A stretch of 64,000 bases of DNA from Halieaceae bacterium UBA6060 (GTDB taxonomy: Bacteria > Pseudomonadota > Gammaproteobacteria > Pseudomonadales > Halieaceae), in the NCBI GenBank assembly GCA_002428935.1, contig DIYG01000020.1, forward strand, positions 10,768 to 74,767, read 5' to 3'. This document shows, piece after piece, positions 43,509-52,912 of this stretch. A model generated the notes under the pieces. It made no database searches. It was not told the origin of the DNA and saw nothing but the letters and a program-made list of their open reading frames with translations. Positions within the stretch are counted from its first letter, which is position 1. Each line of letters begins with the position of its first letter. Made by a program: the position numbers and the translations under genes.

Positions 43509-45755
43509 TCAGTCGCCAGGATGATAGGTGCGACTCGCCCGTGCCTCCACATCCTCTCGGTAGAACGCCACATCCTTGAAATCGTGTGCGATGTAGCGCT
43601 CGATCTGATCATCGAAATGCGGTGACGCTGGATCACCACTTTGCCCGCCGGCGAGGATGGTTTTGGCTTTCACTCGTTCACCGAACTCAACTACCGCAAC
43701 AAAACTGTTGCCCGCAGAGCCGTAGAGCTTTTTCGTTGCTCCGTAACGCTGCGACCCATACGAGGCTAGGGCACCCCAGCGCCCGGACGCCATGGGCACC
43801 GGCAGGCTGGGTGCGCTGTCGTCATGGGTATTGGCGATATCACCCGTCAGGCGTTGAAAACGATTAACCTCACCCCAGGGTAGATCCCAGCGCCCGTAGT
43901 CCGCCTTGAGCATGGCAACCGTGTCGGCAAATATCTGCAGACGCTCATCGAGAGGCGATTCTGTACCGAAGAAATTGATGCGATCGAGCCGGCTCAGCCC
44001 CTCAGGGCTGTCTCCCTCGTCGCGATACCGGTGGCCATAGAAGTGCGCCAGCGTCATGGGTACAGAGTCGGCACTGACGCGAAGATCCCAATCGCGCAAG
44101 GCAGCCATGGGCTCGGCGAGTTCGGGGTAACGGGAGCCGTTTTTCTCATACGCCTCCAGTAGCCCTGGAATAAGTCTTTCAAAGCCCGGAAGGTAGGGGT
44201 CGTGAGCGAGCTCAATGAGCCCATCGAGCGTCAGGTCCGATACACCTTGCAGAACCTGGACCGCATGGAGCCCGCGAAAGCTTTCGGCGTCAGGCGCCAT
44301 GTAAATGGGATAATCCTCCCGCTTTGGACTGTACTTGCCCGCCGCAGTGAAGGGAGTGGAATTGCAGTTCTGGATCCAGCCATTTTCCGGATTCAGGAGT
44401 GTGACCGTCTCATCAACGGTGTGCAGGCCTTGCCAGTCGGTCGCCGGGTCGCTCCCATCCACAGGCTTGCCGTAATCAAATTCTGGGTCCCGTCGAGGCA
44501 TGAAGTTGCCGTGGTAGTAGGCGATATTGCCGTCGGAGTCGGCGTACACCGTGTTGTTCGAGGAATTGGTGCGGATATCCATCATGGCCCGGAAACTGTC
44601 ATGGTCATGCTGTTTCGTGCGCACGTAAGACTGTTCCAGCGCCTTGGCGGGGTCCCAGTTGGTCCTGGTGGCTACCCACTGTCCGTCGATAGTGTGCGTG
44701 ATGGGGCCATGATGAGTGCGATACGTGGGGAAGCTTCGCTCCTTGTAGCTCTCGCCATCTCGATAACGAAGGGTGACCTCGCCCACTTCAATGGGTCGCC
44801 ATTCGTCACCGTATCGATACATCAACGCGCCATCTTTTTCTGCGACCTCCTCGACAAATTCATCCATAAAGTCGGCGTAGGTCGAGGTGTGCATCCAACC
44901 GGTGTCTTCGTTGAACCCCTGATAAACAAAGAACTGACCCCAGGTGACAGCCCCGTAGGCATTAAGACCCTCTTCACTGACCACGTGTACCTCACCGCGA
45001 AAATAGAATGAGGTGTGCGGATTAATCAGCAGCATGGCATCACCAGAGCGTGTGTGTTTACCGGCGATGGCAAAACCATTAGATCCTCGAGGCTCATCGT
45101 CGGCGCTGGTTCGTAACGATCGTAGGGTTTGCCTGGGATCGGCTTGGGGGGCTGCGGCGACCGTGTCAGACTGCGTAGGGGCGTAAGCAGGTCCACTGTC
45201 GCTGTAGAAGTCTCTGATCCCCGGTAAGGGGATCTGCTCGATGTCGCCGCCGATAGATCCCTCGAAGAAAAACATGGGCATCCACGGCTCAAACCGATCA
45301 ATGACTTTGGGTTGTACGTCCGGGTGGGTGACAAGGTAGTAATTCAAACCATCCGCAAAAGCCATGCAGAGCTCCTGAAGCCAAACGGGGGCGCTGGCGT
45401 ACGCGGCTTTGGCCTCGTCGATACTCATATACAGCCGAGCCCGTAGATCGCTGAACAGTGCGTCCTCTCCCTCGGCTTCGGCAAGGCGCCCAATGGCCCA
45501 ATAGTAGTTCCGCTCCACGCGGGGGAAGTCGTCCTCTGCCTGGGCATAGAGCAGTCCGAAGACGGCATCCGCATCGGATTTCCCGTAGATGTGCGGAACG
45601 CCAAAGTCATCCCGAACGATGGTGACGCTCTCTGCCCGCCTGGCCAGACGCTCCAGCTCGGGGTCAACGTTATGGGCTTGGTCCGGCGTACAGGCCGCAG
45701 TGAAAAACAGGCTGAACACTAGGCAGGCGAGGTGATAACGCCGTGAAGGAATCAT
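43509..45755 (-). CDS. penicillin/AHL acylase family lipoprotein
   Basis: Ntn-hydrolase of 748 residues. The N-terminus MIPSRRYHLACLVFSLFFTAAC is a lipoprotein signal (lipobox cysteine at 22). The alpha-subunit part (about 40-200) has RDDFGVPHIYGKSDADAVFGLLYAQAEDDF, typical of penicillin amidase. Self-cleavage should occur before Ser225 in EPRG-SNGFAIAG, exposing the nucleophile of the beta subunit, which follows with INPHTSFYF. HHGPI and RTNWDP match the beta-subunit pattern. Such enzymes cleave penicillins, acyl-homoserine lactones or other N-acyl compounds. The open frame runs 59 codons further up, but ATG 45755 begins the signal peptide. It is a lone gene, divergent from thrS. Confidence 0.93.
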   Translation of the reverse strand: MIPSRRYHLACLVFSLFFTAACTPDQAHNVDPELERLARRAESVTIVRDDFGVPHIYGKSDADAVFGLLYAQAEDDFPRVERNYYWAIGRLAEAEGEDALFSDLRARLYMSIDEAKAAYASAPVWLQELCMAFADGLNYYLVTHPDVQPKVIDRFEPWMPMFFFEGSIGGDIEQIPLPGIRDFYSDSGPAYAPTQSDTVAAAPQADPRQTLRSLRTSADDEPRGSNGFAIAGKHTRSGDAMLLINPHTSFYFRGEVHVVSEEGLNAYGAVTWGQFFVYQGFNEDTGWMHTSTYADFMDEFVEEVAEKDGALMYRYGDEWRPIEVGEVTLRYRDGESYKERSFPTYRTHHGPITHTIDGQWVATRTNWDPAKALEQSYVRTKQHDHDSFRAMMDIRTNSSNNTVYADSDGNIAYYHGNFMPRRDPEFDYGKPVDGSDPATDWQGLHTVDETVTLLNPENGWIQNCNSTPFTAAGKYSPKREDYPIYMAPDAESFRGLHAVQVLQGVSDLTLDGLIELAHDPYLPGFERLIPGLLEAYEKNGSRYPELAEPMAALRDWDLRVSADSVPMTLAHFYGHRYRDEGDSPEGLSRLDRINFFGTESPLDERLQIFADTVAMLKADYGRWDLPWGEVNRFQRLTGDIANTHDDSAPSLPVPMASGRWGALASYGSQRYGATKKLYGSAGNSFVAVVEFGERVKAKTILAGGQSGDPASPHFDDQIERYIAHDFKDVAFYREDVEARASRTYHPGD

Positions 45756-45949
45756 GGGAGCACTAGTCTCTTGAGAATCGGCCAGGGAATGAGCATTTAT
45801 ACCATTGGTGATAGTACCCATGCGCCGTCGCGTGTTTAACCCTATACTGCGCGTCCCATTCGCAGAGCGCCATTGCCGCGCTCTACATACAACTACATAT
45901 ACAACCATGCGGCCTTTCGTTAGGGTCGCCACTGACAGAGGTTTACGCC

Positions 45950-47866
45950 ATGTTGCAAGTCACCCTTCCCGATGGCTCTTCACGGAGCTTCGATAACGCA
46001 ATCACTGTCCATGATGTCGCCGCCGATATCGGCCCGGGCCTCGCCAATGCCGCCCTGGCGGGCAAGGTCAATGGCGAACTCGTCGACACATCTTTCCTCA
46101 TCGAATCAGACGCCGACGTCGCGATCCTCACCTCCAAGAGTGATGAAGCTCTTGAGTTGATCCGCCACGATGCGGCCCACGTGATGGCGCAGGCCGTACA
46201 GGAGCTCTATCCCGGTACCCAGGTGACGATTGGGCCGGCCATCGAAGACGGCTTTTATTACGACTTCGCCCGGGAAGAACCTTTCTCGCCGACGGATCTT
46301 GAAAAAATCGAAGACCGCATGCGTGAGATTGTGGGTCGCGATCTGCCCATCGAACGCGAGGTCTGGGATCGCGAAGAAGCGAAACGTGTGTTCGGCGACA
46401 TCGGCGAGGCTTATAAGGTCGAAATCATCGACGATATTCCCGAGGGTGAAGACGTTTCCGTCTACCGCCAGGGTGAGTGGTTCGATGTGTGTCGCGGCCC
46501 TCATCTACCCAGCACCGGTAAGCTGCCAAAGGCGTTCAAGCTCACCAAGCTGGCGGGTGCGTACTGGCGTGGCGACTCCCAGAACGACACCCTTCAGCGT
46601 ATCTATGGCACGGCCTGGCGCGATAAGAAGGAGCTCAAGGCCTACCTCCATCGCCTGGAAGAAGCCGAGAAGCGCGACCACCGTAAACTCGGCCGCAAGT
46701 TGGACCTGTTCCACTTTGCCGAAGAAGCACCGGGGTCCGTGTTCTGGCACCCGAAAGGATGGACGCTGTTCCGTCAGCTTATCGATTACATGCGCAAGCG
46801 CCAGGAAGCGGCAGGTTATGTCGAGGTCAATACACCCGACGTCATGGACCGAAGTCTGTGGGAAACCTCAGGCCACTGGTTTAACTACCGCGAGAACATG
46901 TTCTCAACGCAGACGGAAGACGAGCGCATTTTTGCCTTGAAGCCCATGAACTGCCCGGGCTCCGTGTCCATGTTTGCCCAGGGCCTGAAGAGTTATCGGG
47001 ATCTGCCTCTACGCATGGCGGAGTTTGGCAAGGTTCACCGCTATGAGCCTTCCGGGGCACTCCTGGGCCTCATGCGCGTGCGCCACTTCACGCAGGACGA
47101 TGCGCATATCTACTGCACCGAAGACCAGATGGAGCAGGAGTGCATCGATGTCGTTGCCCTGGTGCTCGACATCTATAAGGACTTCGGCTTTGACGATGTG
47201 GTCATCAAGCTGTCCACGCGACCCGAGAAACGTATCGGCAGCGATGAGGTGTGGGACAAGCTTGAGGGTGCCCTGAGCAATGCCCTGGAAGTAATGGGGC
47301 TGGACTACGTCCTATACCCCGGCGAAGGTGCGTTCTACGGCCCCAAACTGGAGTTTGTTCTGCGCGATGCCATCGGCCGTGATTGGCAGTGCGGCACCTT
47401 GCAGGTCGATATGAACCTGCCCGAGCGTTTCGACATTACTTACGTGGATGAGAGCGGTGCCCGGGATCGCAGGCCTGTGATGCTTCATCGCGCCCTGTTC
47501 GGATCCCTTGAGCGATTCATCGGCATCCTCATCGAACACTATGAGGGTAAGTTCCCCCTATGGCTGTCCCCGGTGCAGGCGGTGCTCATGACGATCACCG
47601 ACAAGCAGGATGACTACGTGAAAGATGTGGCGCAAAGGCTGCGTGCTGGAGGCATTCGCGTCGATTCCGATCTGCGCAACGAAAAGGTGGGCTTCAAAAT
47701 CCGCGAGCATACGCTGCAGGCCGTGCCTTACCTGCTGGTGGTGGGTGATCGCGAGATGGCGAATGGTGAAGTGGCGGTGCGTACGCAAAGTGGCGAAGAC
47801 CTGGGTACCATGCCTGTCGACGCTTTTATTGCCCACGTACAAAACGACGTCGGCGAATTGAAGTAG
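45950..47866 (+). CDS. thrS: threonine-tRNA ligase
   Basis: Charges tRNA-Thr with threonine and edits Ser-tRNA-Thr; cytoplasmic. The 638-residue protein has the TGS domain (1-60), the editing domain with the HxxxH pair ([20 protein letters not shown]) and the class II catalytic core. Motif 2 is [31 protein letters not shown], motif 3 is [22 protein letters not shown], and the C-terminal anticodon-binding domain is complete. Zinc ligands include the Cys in MNCPGS. No infC-rpmI-rplT follows, unlike in many gammaproteobacteria, and a terminator hairpin comes 20 nt after the stop. thrS is therefore a single-gene unit here. Confidence 0.98.
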   Translation: MLQVTLPDGSSRSFDNAITVHDVAADIGPGLANAALAGKVNGELVDTSFLIESDADVAILTSKSDEALELIRHDAAHVMAQAVQELYPGTQVTIGPAIEDGFYYDFAREEPFSPTDLEKIEDRMREIVGRDLPIEREVWDREEAKRVFGDIGEAYKVEIIDDIPEGEDVSVYRQGEWFDVCRGPHLPSTGKLPKAFKLTKLAGAYWRGDSQNDTLQRIYGTAWRDKKELKAYLHRLEEAEKRDHRKLGRKLDLFHFAEEAPGSVFWHPKGWTLFRQLIDYMRKRQEAAGYVEVNTPDVMDRSLWETSGHWFNYRENMFSTQTEDERIFALKPMNCPGSVSMFAQGLKSYRDLPLRMAEFGKVHRYEPSGALLGLMRVRHFTQDDAHIYCTEDQMEQECIDVVALVLDIYKDFGFDDVVIKLSTRPEKRIGSDEVWDKLEGALSNALEVMGLDYVLYPGEGAFYGPKLEFVLRDAIGRDWQCGTLQVDMNLPERFDITYVDESGARDRRPVMLHRALFGSLERFIGILIEHYEGKFPLWLSPVQAVLMTITDKQDDYVKDVAQRLRAGGIRVDSDLRNEKVGFKIREHTLQAVPYLLVVGDREMANGEVAVRTQSGEDLGTMPVDAFIAHVQNDVGELK

Positions 47867-47886
47867 CTGTAGTCGTCCTCCTATAG

Positions 47887-47920
47887 CTGGCCTCCCGACT
47901 CTCGGGAGCCAGCGGTCTTT
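47887..47920 (+). terminator. terminator after thrS
   Basis: A stem of CTGGC plus TCCCGA (one bulged C) pairs with TCGGGAGCCAG around a 3-nt CTC loop and is followed by CGGTCTTT. It separates thrS from the AraC regulator. Confidence 0.6.
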
Positions 47921-48003
47921 ACCAGAGGCGCGTTTCTACCCTCAGGTTGACCGCCTGTCCTGTGGCGCTCCCCCAAATCGAGCACCAAAGGTATATTGGC
48001 TCC

Positions 48004-49011
48004 ATGAGCCAAATCACTTCCCTTTACGTGCGCAAAGTTTTCAGCCATGTCAGCCCCGGCGTGGAGGCAAGGGATTTGTTGGAAGCTCTGGGGGTGGCTG
48101 CCGCGGGGGAAATCGATCCCAAGCAGATGGTCCCAGCGGATAAGTTCTATGACTTTTTTGCCGCGCTGGCCGCTCGCGACCCGGAGGGTATCGCGTTGCC
48201 CTTGCGCATCGGTGCGAGCATGCGCAGCGATGAATACGGTGCCTTTGGATTGGCGTGGAAGACCGCGCCGAATCTCCGTGGCTCTTACACCAGGTCGGAG
48301 CGGTACGGTCGAGTTCTGGGTAGCGCGGAAACCTACTCCCTTCAGCAAAGCCAGGACGGCTGGTTCTTCAACCTCGAAAAATCCGGCGACGGCCGCCTTG
48401 GAATGCAGTTGTCCAATGAGGCGAGCATGGCTGCGGTCGATGTCATCAGTAAGGAAGTGACTACGGAGAACTTCATGCCCCTGGCTGTCTTTTTCAAGCA
48501 CGCGGCTCGCGGTGATACCTCGATTTATGAGGCGCATTTCGGTTGCCCGGTGCATTTTGAGTCGGGGCGTGATGCGCTGCTGGTCAGTGAAGCGAGCATG
48601 GATGTGCCGAATACCCTGGGCGACGAAACGGTTGCCGGTTTTTTCGACCGACATCTGGAACTAGAACTCGCATCTATGACGGGCCGTGATGATCTCGAGC
48701 ACGACGTTCGACGAACCATCGCCAAGATTCTGAGCGAGGGAGTGCCGGCCCTGTCGCGGGTCGCCGCAGAGCTGGGTCTAGGGAGTCGGACTTTGCAAAG
48801 ACGCTTGTCCGAAAGTGGGCATTCCTTTCAAAGCGTGGTTGATTCCGCGCGGAAGGATCTTGCCCAGCGCCTTCTTAGGGAGACGGACTATAGTCTGGCG
48901 GAAATCGCGTTCTTGGCCGGTTTTTCCGAACAGAGCGGCTTCACCAGAGCTTTTAAACGCTGGGCCGGACAAACCCCTCGTTCCTATCGCCTGGGGGCGA
49001 CCGGGAACTAA
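48004..49011 (+). CDS. AraC-family regulator (OruR/ArgR-like)
   Basis: Regulator of 335 residues. The N-terminal 190 residues are the arabinose-binding-like domain PF12625 (EIDPKQMVPADKFYDFFAALAARDPEGIALPLRIG, YGAFGLAWKTAPNLRGSYTRSERYGRVLGSAETY), found in OruR-type activators of amino-acid and lipid catabolism. The C-terminal 110 residues are an AraC HTH pair (VPALSRVAAELGLGSRTLQRRLSESGHSFQSVVDSARKDLAQ and YSLAEIAFLAGFSEQSGFTRAFKRWAGQTPRSYR). ATG 48004 matches the family start. It is followed 107 bp later by an NmrA-like reductase gene in the same direction, a likely target. Confidence 0.93.
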   Translation: MSQITSLYVRKVFSHVSPGVEARDLLEALGVAAAGEIDPKQMVPADKFYDFFAALAARDPEGIALPLRIGASMRSDEYGAFGLAWKTAPNLRGSYTRSERYGRVLGSAETYSLQQSQDGWFFNLEKSGDGRLGMQLSNEASMAAVDVISKEVTTENFMPLAVFFKHAARGDTSIYEAHFGCPVHFESGRDALLVSEASMDVPNTLGDETVAGFFDRHLELELASMTGRDDLEHDVRRTIAKILSEGVPALSRVAAELGLGSRTLQRRLSESGHSFQSVVDSARKDLAQRLLRETDYSLAEIAFLAGFSEQSGFTRAFKRWAGQTPRSYRLGATGN

Positions 49012-49117
49012 AAGAGCGATTGACGCCATCAGGCAAGACTCTGGCATCAGGTGGCAAGAGATGACACCCCGATTTCCATAAATTTTGACTTGCACTTCAA
49101 CGCAACGGAGCAAGTCA

Positions 49118-49963
49118 ATGAAAAACCTACACAACGGTAGAGATCTAACTTTGGTACTGGGAGGTACCGGCAAAACAGGGCGCCGGGTCGCCGAGCGCTT
49201 GGCAGCTAAGGGACAAAAGGTACGACTCGGATCACGATCCGCTTTACCAGCGTTTGACTGGGACAATGAGCAGAGCTGGGATGCCTGTCTCCAAGATGTC
49301 ACCGCCGCGTACATCACCCATTCCCCCGATTTGGCAATGCCCGGCGCAACAGGTGCCATTCAAGCTTTTGTCGATCTCGCCAAACGGCGGGGCGTAAAAC
49401 GACTGGTTCTGTTATCGGGTCGTGGAGAAAAGGAGGCTCAGGCCTGCGAGGAGATTGTGCAGAGCGCAGGTCTCGAGTGGACCATCGTAAGAGCCAGTTG
49501 GTTCAACCAGAACTTTTCTGAGGGTGCCTTTATCGATATGGTCCTCGGTGGTGCGATCACCCTACCGGCGGGGAATCAGGTTGAGCCCTTCGTTGACGTG
49601 GATGACATCGCCGACGTGGTGGTCGCCGCCTTGACGGAAGACCGCCACGCTGGAGAGGTCTACGAGGTGACAGGACCTCGATTAATGAGCATTGCCGACG
49701 TGGCTGCCGACCTGTCTCGCGCAACGGGTCGGGACATTGTCTATGTCGATGTCCCACACGGTGCCTTCATTTCAGAGCTTAGCAATTCCGGTGCACCCAA
49801 GGACGTGGTATGGATGCTGGACTACCTGTTCGCAACGGTCCTCGATGGCCGCAATGCACAGGTGACCGATGGCGTTCAACGTGCTCTTGGACGACCGCCC
49901 CGAGACTTTGCCGATTATGCCCGCGCTGTTGCTGCTACCGGCATGTGGAGGTCTGCCGCATAA
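49118..49963 (+). CDS. NmrA-like NAD(P)-binding protein
   Basis: Atypical short-chain dehydrogenase of 281 residues, NmrA/HSCARG type. Residues 9-30 form the dinucleotide loop LVLGGTGKTGRRVAERLAAKG, with GSRS after beta-2 that favours NADP(H). Further landmarks are GVKRLVLLSGRGEKEAQACEEIVQSAGLEWTIVRASWFNQNF and PFVDVDDIADVVVAALTE. Members act as redox sensors or NADPH:quinone and azo reductases. ATG 49118 has a GGAG ribosome site. It lies behind the AraC regulator and ends 30 nt before the convergent cls gene. Confidence 0.9.
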   Translation: MKNLHNGRDLTLVLGGTGKTGRRVAERLAAKGQKVRLGSRSALPAFDWDNEQSWDACLQDVTAAYITHSPDLAMPGATGAIQAFVDLAKRRGVKRLVLLSGRGEKEAQACEEIVQSAGLEWTIVRASWFNQNFSEGAFIDMVLGGAITLPAGNQVEPFVDVDDIADVVVAALTEDRHAGEVYEVTGPRLMSIADVAADLSRATGRDIVYVDVPHGAFISELSNSGAPKDVVWMLDYLFATVLDGRNAQVTDGVQRALGRPPRDFADYARAVAATGMWRSAA

Positions 49964-49992
49964 AGGGGTTATTGCTATCGGCTGCGAAAGCT

Positions 49993-51429
49993 CTATAGAT
50001 AGGGAGCAAACAAACGCGCAAAGCTGTCGCGCAACTTAACCACCAACGGACGTCCGTCCATGCCGGCTAGCGTGGCCGGGGTCGATCGGGCCCTGGCCTC
50101 TTCGAAATGCTGTATGAGAGTACCGACGAATTCCTGGTCGAATAGTTCGAGGTTGAATTCAAAGTTCAGTCGCAAACTCCGGGCATCAAAATTCCCAGAC
50201 CCAACGACCGCATAAAAGCTGTCGACAATGAAAAGCTTGGAATGGTTGAAAGGCGCAGGTTGGCGATAAACCTGTACGCCGTGTTCGAGTACCTGCCAGA
50301 GCATGGCATCGGTAGCCCAGCTAACGAAGGGCAGATTGCTTTCTTTCGGTAAAACGACCTCGACCTTCACGCCGCGCAGAGCGGCCGCGTTTAGACTGGC
50401 TATGAGCTCGCGATCCGGTACGAAGTAGGGCGTCATGATTCGCACACTTTCCATGGCGGCGTTGATCGCGCCCATGTACATCCAACGCAGTTTCTCGAAA
50501 TCCTCATTTGGCCCGTCGATGATCACTCGTGCCCAGAGGTCACCCACGGACGGTAGTTCCAGGGGTTCGGTCCGCAAATGTTTAGCGCCCGTCGCGAAGG
50601 ACCAGTCTTCCAAAAATGCTTGCTCAATGTCGGCCACGACCGGCCCGGTAACCTTGAAGTGAAGGTCCAGTGCTTTCTCTGGATTGTCGTTGGCCTCGGC
50701 GAGGTGCCGAACACCGATATTCATCCCCCCCGTGAAGGCCAGCTTGCCGTCCACGACCATGATTTTCCGGTGGTTTCGCAGATTGACATGACGAAACCAG
50801 CGCCAGCGATCCCAGGGCATAAATCTGGCGCTTGGAACCCCTTTTTTGTTCAGCAAGCTGCTGATACGCGGTCGTGAGTACGTCTCACCAATCCCATCGA
50901 CAAGCACTTTGACATCGATACCTCGCTCCACAGCCTCAGCGAGGGTGTCGACAAACTCACGACCCACGCGATCGCTATCAAAGATGTAGGTGCACAGGGC
51001 GATAGAGTTCTGGGCGTTGCGGATTGCCTGGAGCATGGCGGGGTAGGCCTGTTCACCATTGACCAGTAACTCGACAAGATTGCCCTGAATGAACTTACGC
51101 CGCGTTACCTTGCGTGCCAGCCGGGTGAATCCGAAGTGCTCCGAAGGCCAACCCGCGGTTACCGTCGGATCATCGAGGTCACTGTTGTCCGGCTGGGGCC
51201 ATTTCCGACGAAGGTGTTGCGCCTTTGCTTCGATACGGTTCACACCGAACATCCCGTAGATCAATGCGCCGATTCCCGGGAGCAGGAGACAGACGACGAT
51301 CCAGCACAGTGCGGAACGCGGGTCTCGTTTCCACAGCAGCGCATGTCCGGCCCCGACTACTGAAATCAATAGCGCCAATGCCGAAAGGGCCATCAAGCCG
51401 AAGCTGCTTGCAAAGTCGACGAATACCAT
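49993..51429 (-). CDS. cls: cardiolipin synthase
   Basis: Phospholipase-D-superfamily synthase of 478 residues, inner membrane, joining two phosphatidylglycerols into cardiolipin. Two N-terminal helices (ALSALALLISVVGAGHALL, ALCWIVVCLLLPGIGALIYGMFGVNRIE) form the PLDc_N anchor. The first HKD motif is HVNLRNHRKIMVVDGKLAFTGGMN and the second is FNHSKLFIVDSFYAVVGSGNFDARS. Length and layout match ClsA. A patatin-like phospholipase lies 59 nt upstream on the same strand, so a lipid-turnover operon is likely. Confidence 0.95.
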   Translation of the reverse strand: MVFVDFASSFGLMALSALALLISVVGAGHALLWKRDPRSALCWIVVCLLLPGIGALIYGMFGVNRIEAKAQHLRRKWPQPDNSDLDDPTVTAGWPSEHFGFTRLARKVTRRKFIQGNLVELLVNGEQAYPAMLQAIRNAQNSIALCTYIFDSDRVGREFVDTLAEAVERGIDVKVLVDGIGETYSRPRISSLLNKKGVPSARFMPWDRWRWFRHVNLRNHRKIMVVDGKLAFTGGMNIGVRHLAEANDNPEKALDLHFKVTGPVVADIEQAFLEDWSFATGAKHLRTEPLELPSVGDLWARVIIDGPNEDFEKLRWMYMGAINAAMESVRIMTPYFVPDRELIASLNAAALRGVKVEVVLPKESNLPFVSWATDAMLWQVLEHGVQVYRQPAPFNHSKLFIVDSFYAVVGSGNFDARSLRLNFEFNLELFDQEFVGTLIQHFEEARARSTPATLAGMDGRPLVVKLRDSFARLFAPYL

Positions 51430-51488
51430 GGGTGTTGGTTACCAATTACCGCTTGGAAAGTGCATAACTAGCGTGTTTCGAAGTTGCT

Positions 51489-52325
51489 TCAAGACTGGCG
51501 ATTTGCCTCTTGTAGGCACCGTTCCAGTTCTCGGCGTAGTTGGTCCGCTGCAGGCGCGGCCTGTGCGAATATCTTCGGGGCCTCGTAGAACTCCAATAGA
51601 AGAACATCCACAAGATTTGGGCAAATGTAGATGTCTGGCGGTCGCGCTTCCATCTTCTGGCGCAGGATGGATTTCTGCATGATTTGAAATGAGTTGAACA
51701 CCGATTCCTGCAAAGAAGGGATCAGGTCTTTACTCTCGGTCCGGCTTCCCAGGACGTCGATCGCTATGGTGATATCGCAGTCGTCCATTACCAGATCGTA
51801 GGGGACGGGGTTGGTGAGACCGCCATCGACGAGGACCCGTCCGTCGACAACGGCCGGTTCCAAGACCCCTGGCAGTGCGATACTCGCGTGAACGCCTGAG
51901 CGTATGGTGCCGGATTCAAGGACAACCTCTGTGCGACGCCAGAAGTCGGAGGCAACGACCTGGACTGGGATAGACAAGTCCTCGAAGTTCGCGACCTGTA
52001 CATATCTCATCAGGTCATCCAGAGCCGCATCAGCTTTTAGCAAACTGCCACCCTTCCAATTGACGTTGGTGAGCTGCAACCAGGTAAAGATGTTTCTCAT
52101 GGCCTCGATGAAGCCGCTGCTTTCTTCGTTCGAGATATTCTGAAACTCCTCTCGGAGCGTCCGCCCACTGATGCCCGATGCGTACATGACGCCGATGATC
52201 GCACCTATGCTGGTGCCGACGATGCGACTCGGTTTGAGTCCAAATTCGTCAATCACTTCGAGCATGCAGATATGCGCTAACCCTTTGGCGCCACCTCCAC
52301 CGAGAGCCAGTCCGATGCGGGTCAC
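51489..52325 (-). CDS. patatin-like phospholipase (RssA-like)
   Basis: Cytoplasmic or membrane-associated lipid acyl hydrolase of 278 residues. The oxyanion hole is LALGGGGAKGLAHICML (residues 6-22). The nucleophile elbow is GTSIGAIIGVMYASG (GxSxG), and the Ser-Asp dyad is completed by VDGGLTNPVP. The RssA/YchK type is suggested by length. It is 59 nt upstream of cardiolipin synthase on the same strand, pointing to joint phospholipid remodelling. Confidence 0.94.
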   Translation of the reverse strand: MTRIGLALGGGGAKGLAHICMLEVIDEFGLKPSRIVGTSIGAIIGVMYASGISGRTLREEFQNISNEESSGFIEAMRNIFTWLQLTNVNWKGGSLLKADAALDDLMRYVQVANFEDLSIPVQVVASDFWRRTEVVLESGTIRSGVHASIALPGVLEPAVVDGRVLVDGGLTNPVPYDLVMDDCDITIAIDVLGSRTESKDLIPSLQESVFNSFQIMQKSILRQKMEARPPDIYICPNLVDVLLLEFYEAPKIFAQAAPAADQLRRELERCLQEANRQS

Positions 52326-52912
52326 GGATAACTCCTCAGCTGATGTGGGGCCGTGAAATTGCCATGGAAAGGGGGTCCCACGAGTTGTTTACCTCTGAAT
52401 TCGCAGTCGTAGATGAGCACTAGACGACAGATTGCCGCAAGCTCAGTGCTGTCTTGGTCACGATCGATGACACAGGTGGGCACAAAGAGAAACAGTTTGC
52501 CTATGATAAATCAGCGAGCTATGAAGAGTCCGCTTCGATAGCGAAAAGGCAGCTTTTCCAGGGCACATGCAACGATTGCCCTTTGGCCAAAAATCATCAA
52601 TTGCGATGGCTACATTGGCCTATCACGGGCGGTCACGGTACGCGATGGAGCCTCTCGATTCCGACGAAATCTGGGTGCTCTCTGTTAATGGTAAAGACAG
52701 TTAGGGTATTCTCGCTGCCGGGCTTGCGGTACCCAACTCATCTATTACCGTGGCCATTCGCGATCTATTGAATCCAAAGGTCGTCGCCGAACAACGTAGC
52801 GATACCCTGAGGAGGGTGACCCACAACAACGATGGGCCACGTATTTCCACTTCATCGCTTAGAACTTCAGGCTTTTCTTTAACCTCGTGCCCTCGGGCAC
52901 TAATGGACTTGT
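52326..52912. other. 587-bp intergenic region between divergent genes
   Basis: Separates the minus-strand patatin gene from the plus-strand alpha/beta hydrolase. A 105-codon frame at 52454-52771 starts with TTG, lacks a ribosome site and has no recognisable domain, so I do not call it a gene. The region is somewhat AT-richer than its surroundings and should hold both promoters. No repeat, RNA or mobile element was seen. Confidence 0.4.

Noticed and set aside
45756..45932. In-frame 59-codon extension of the penicillin-acylase gene
   Set aside because: The lipoprotein signal starts at ATG 45755; the extension would bury it and runs into the thrS promoter region.
52454..52771. Plus-strand frame of 105 codons between patatin and hydrolase genes
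   Set aside because: TTG start, no ribosome site, no recognisable domain and poor composition; more likely chance in a promoter region.
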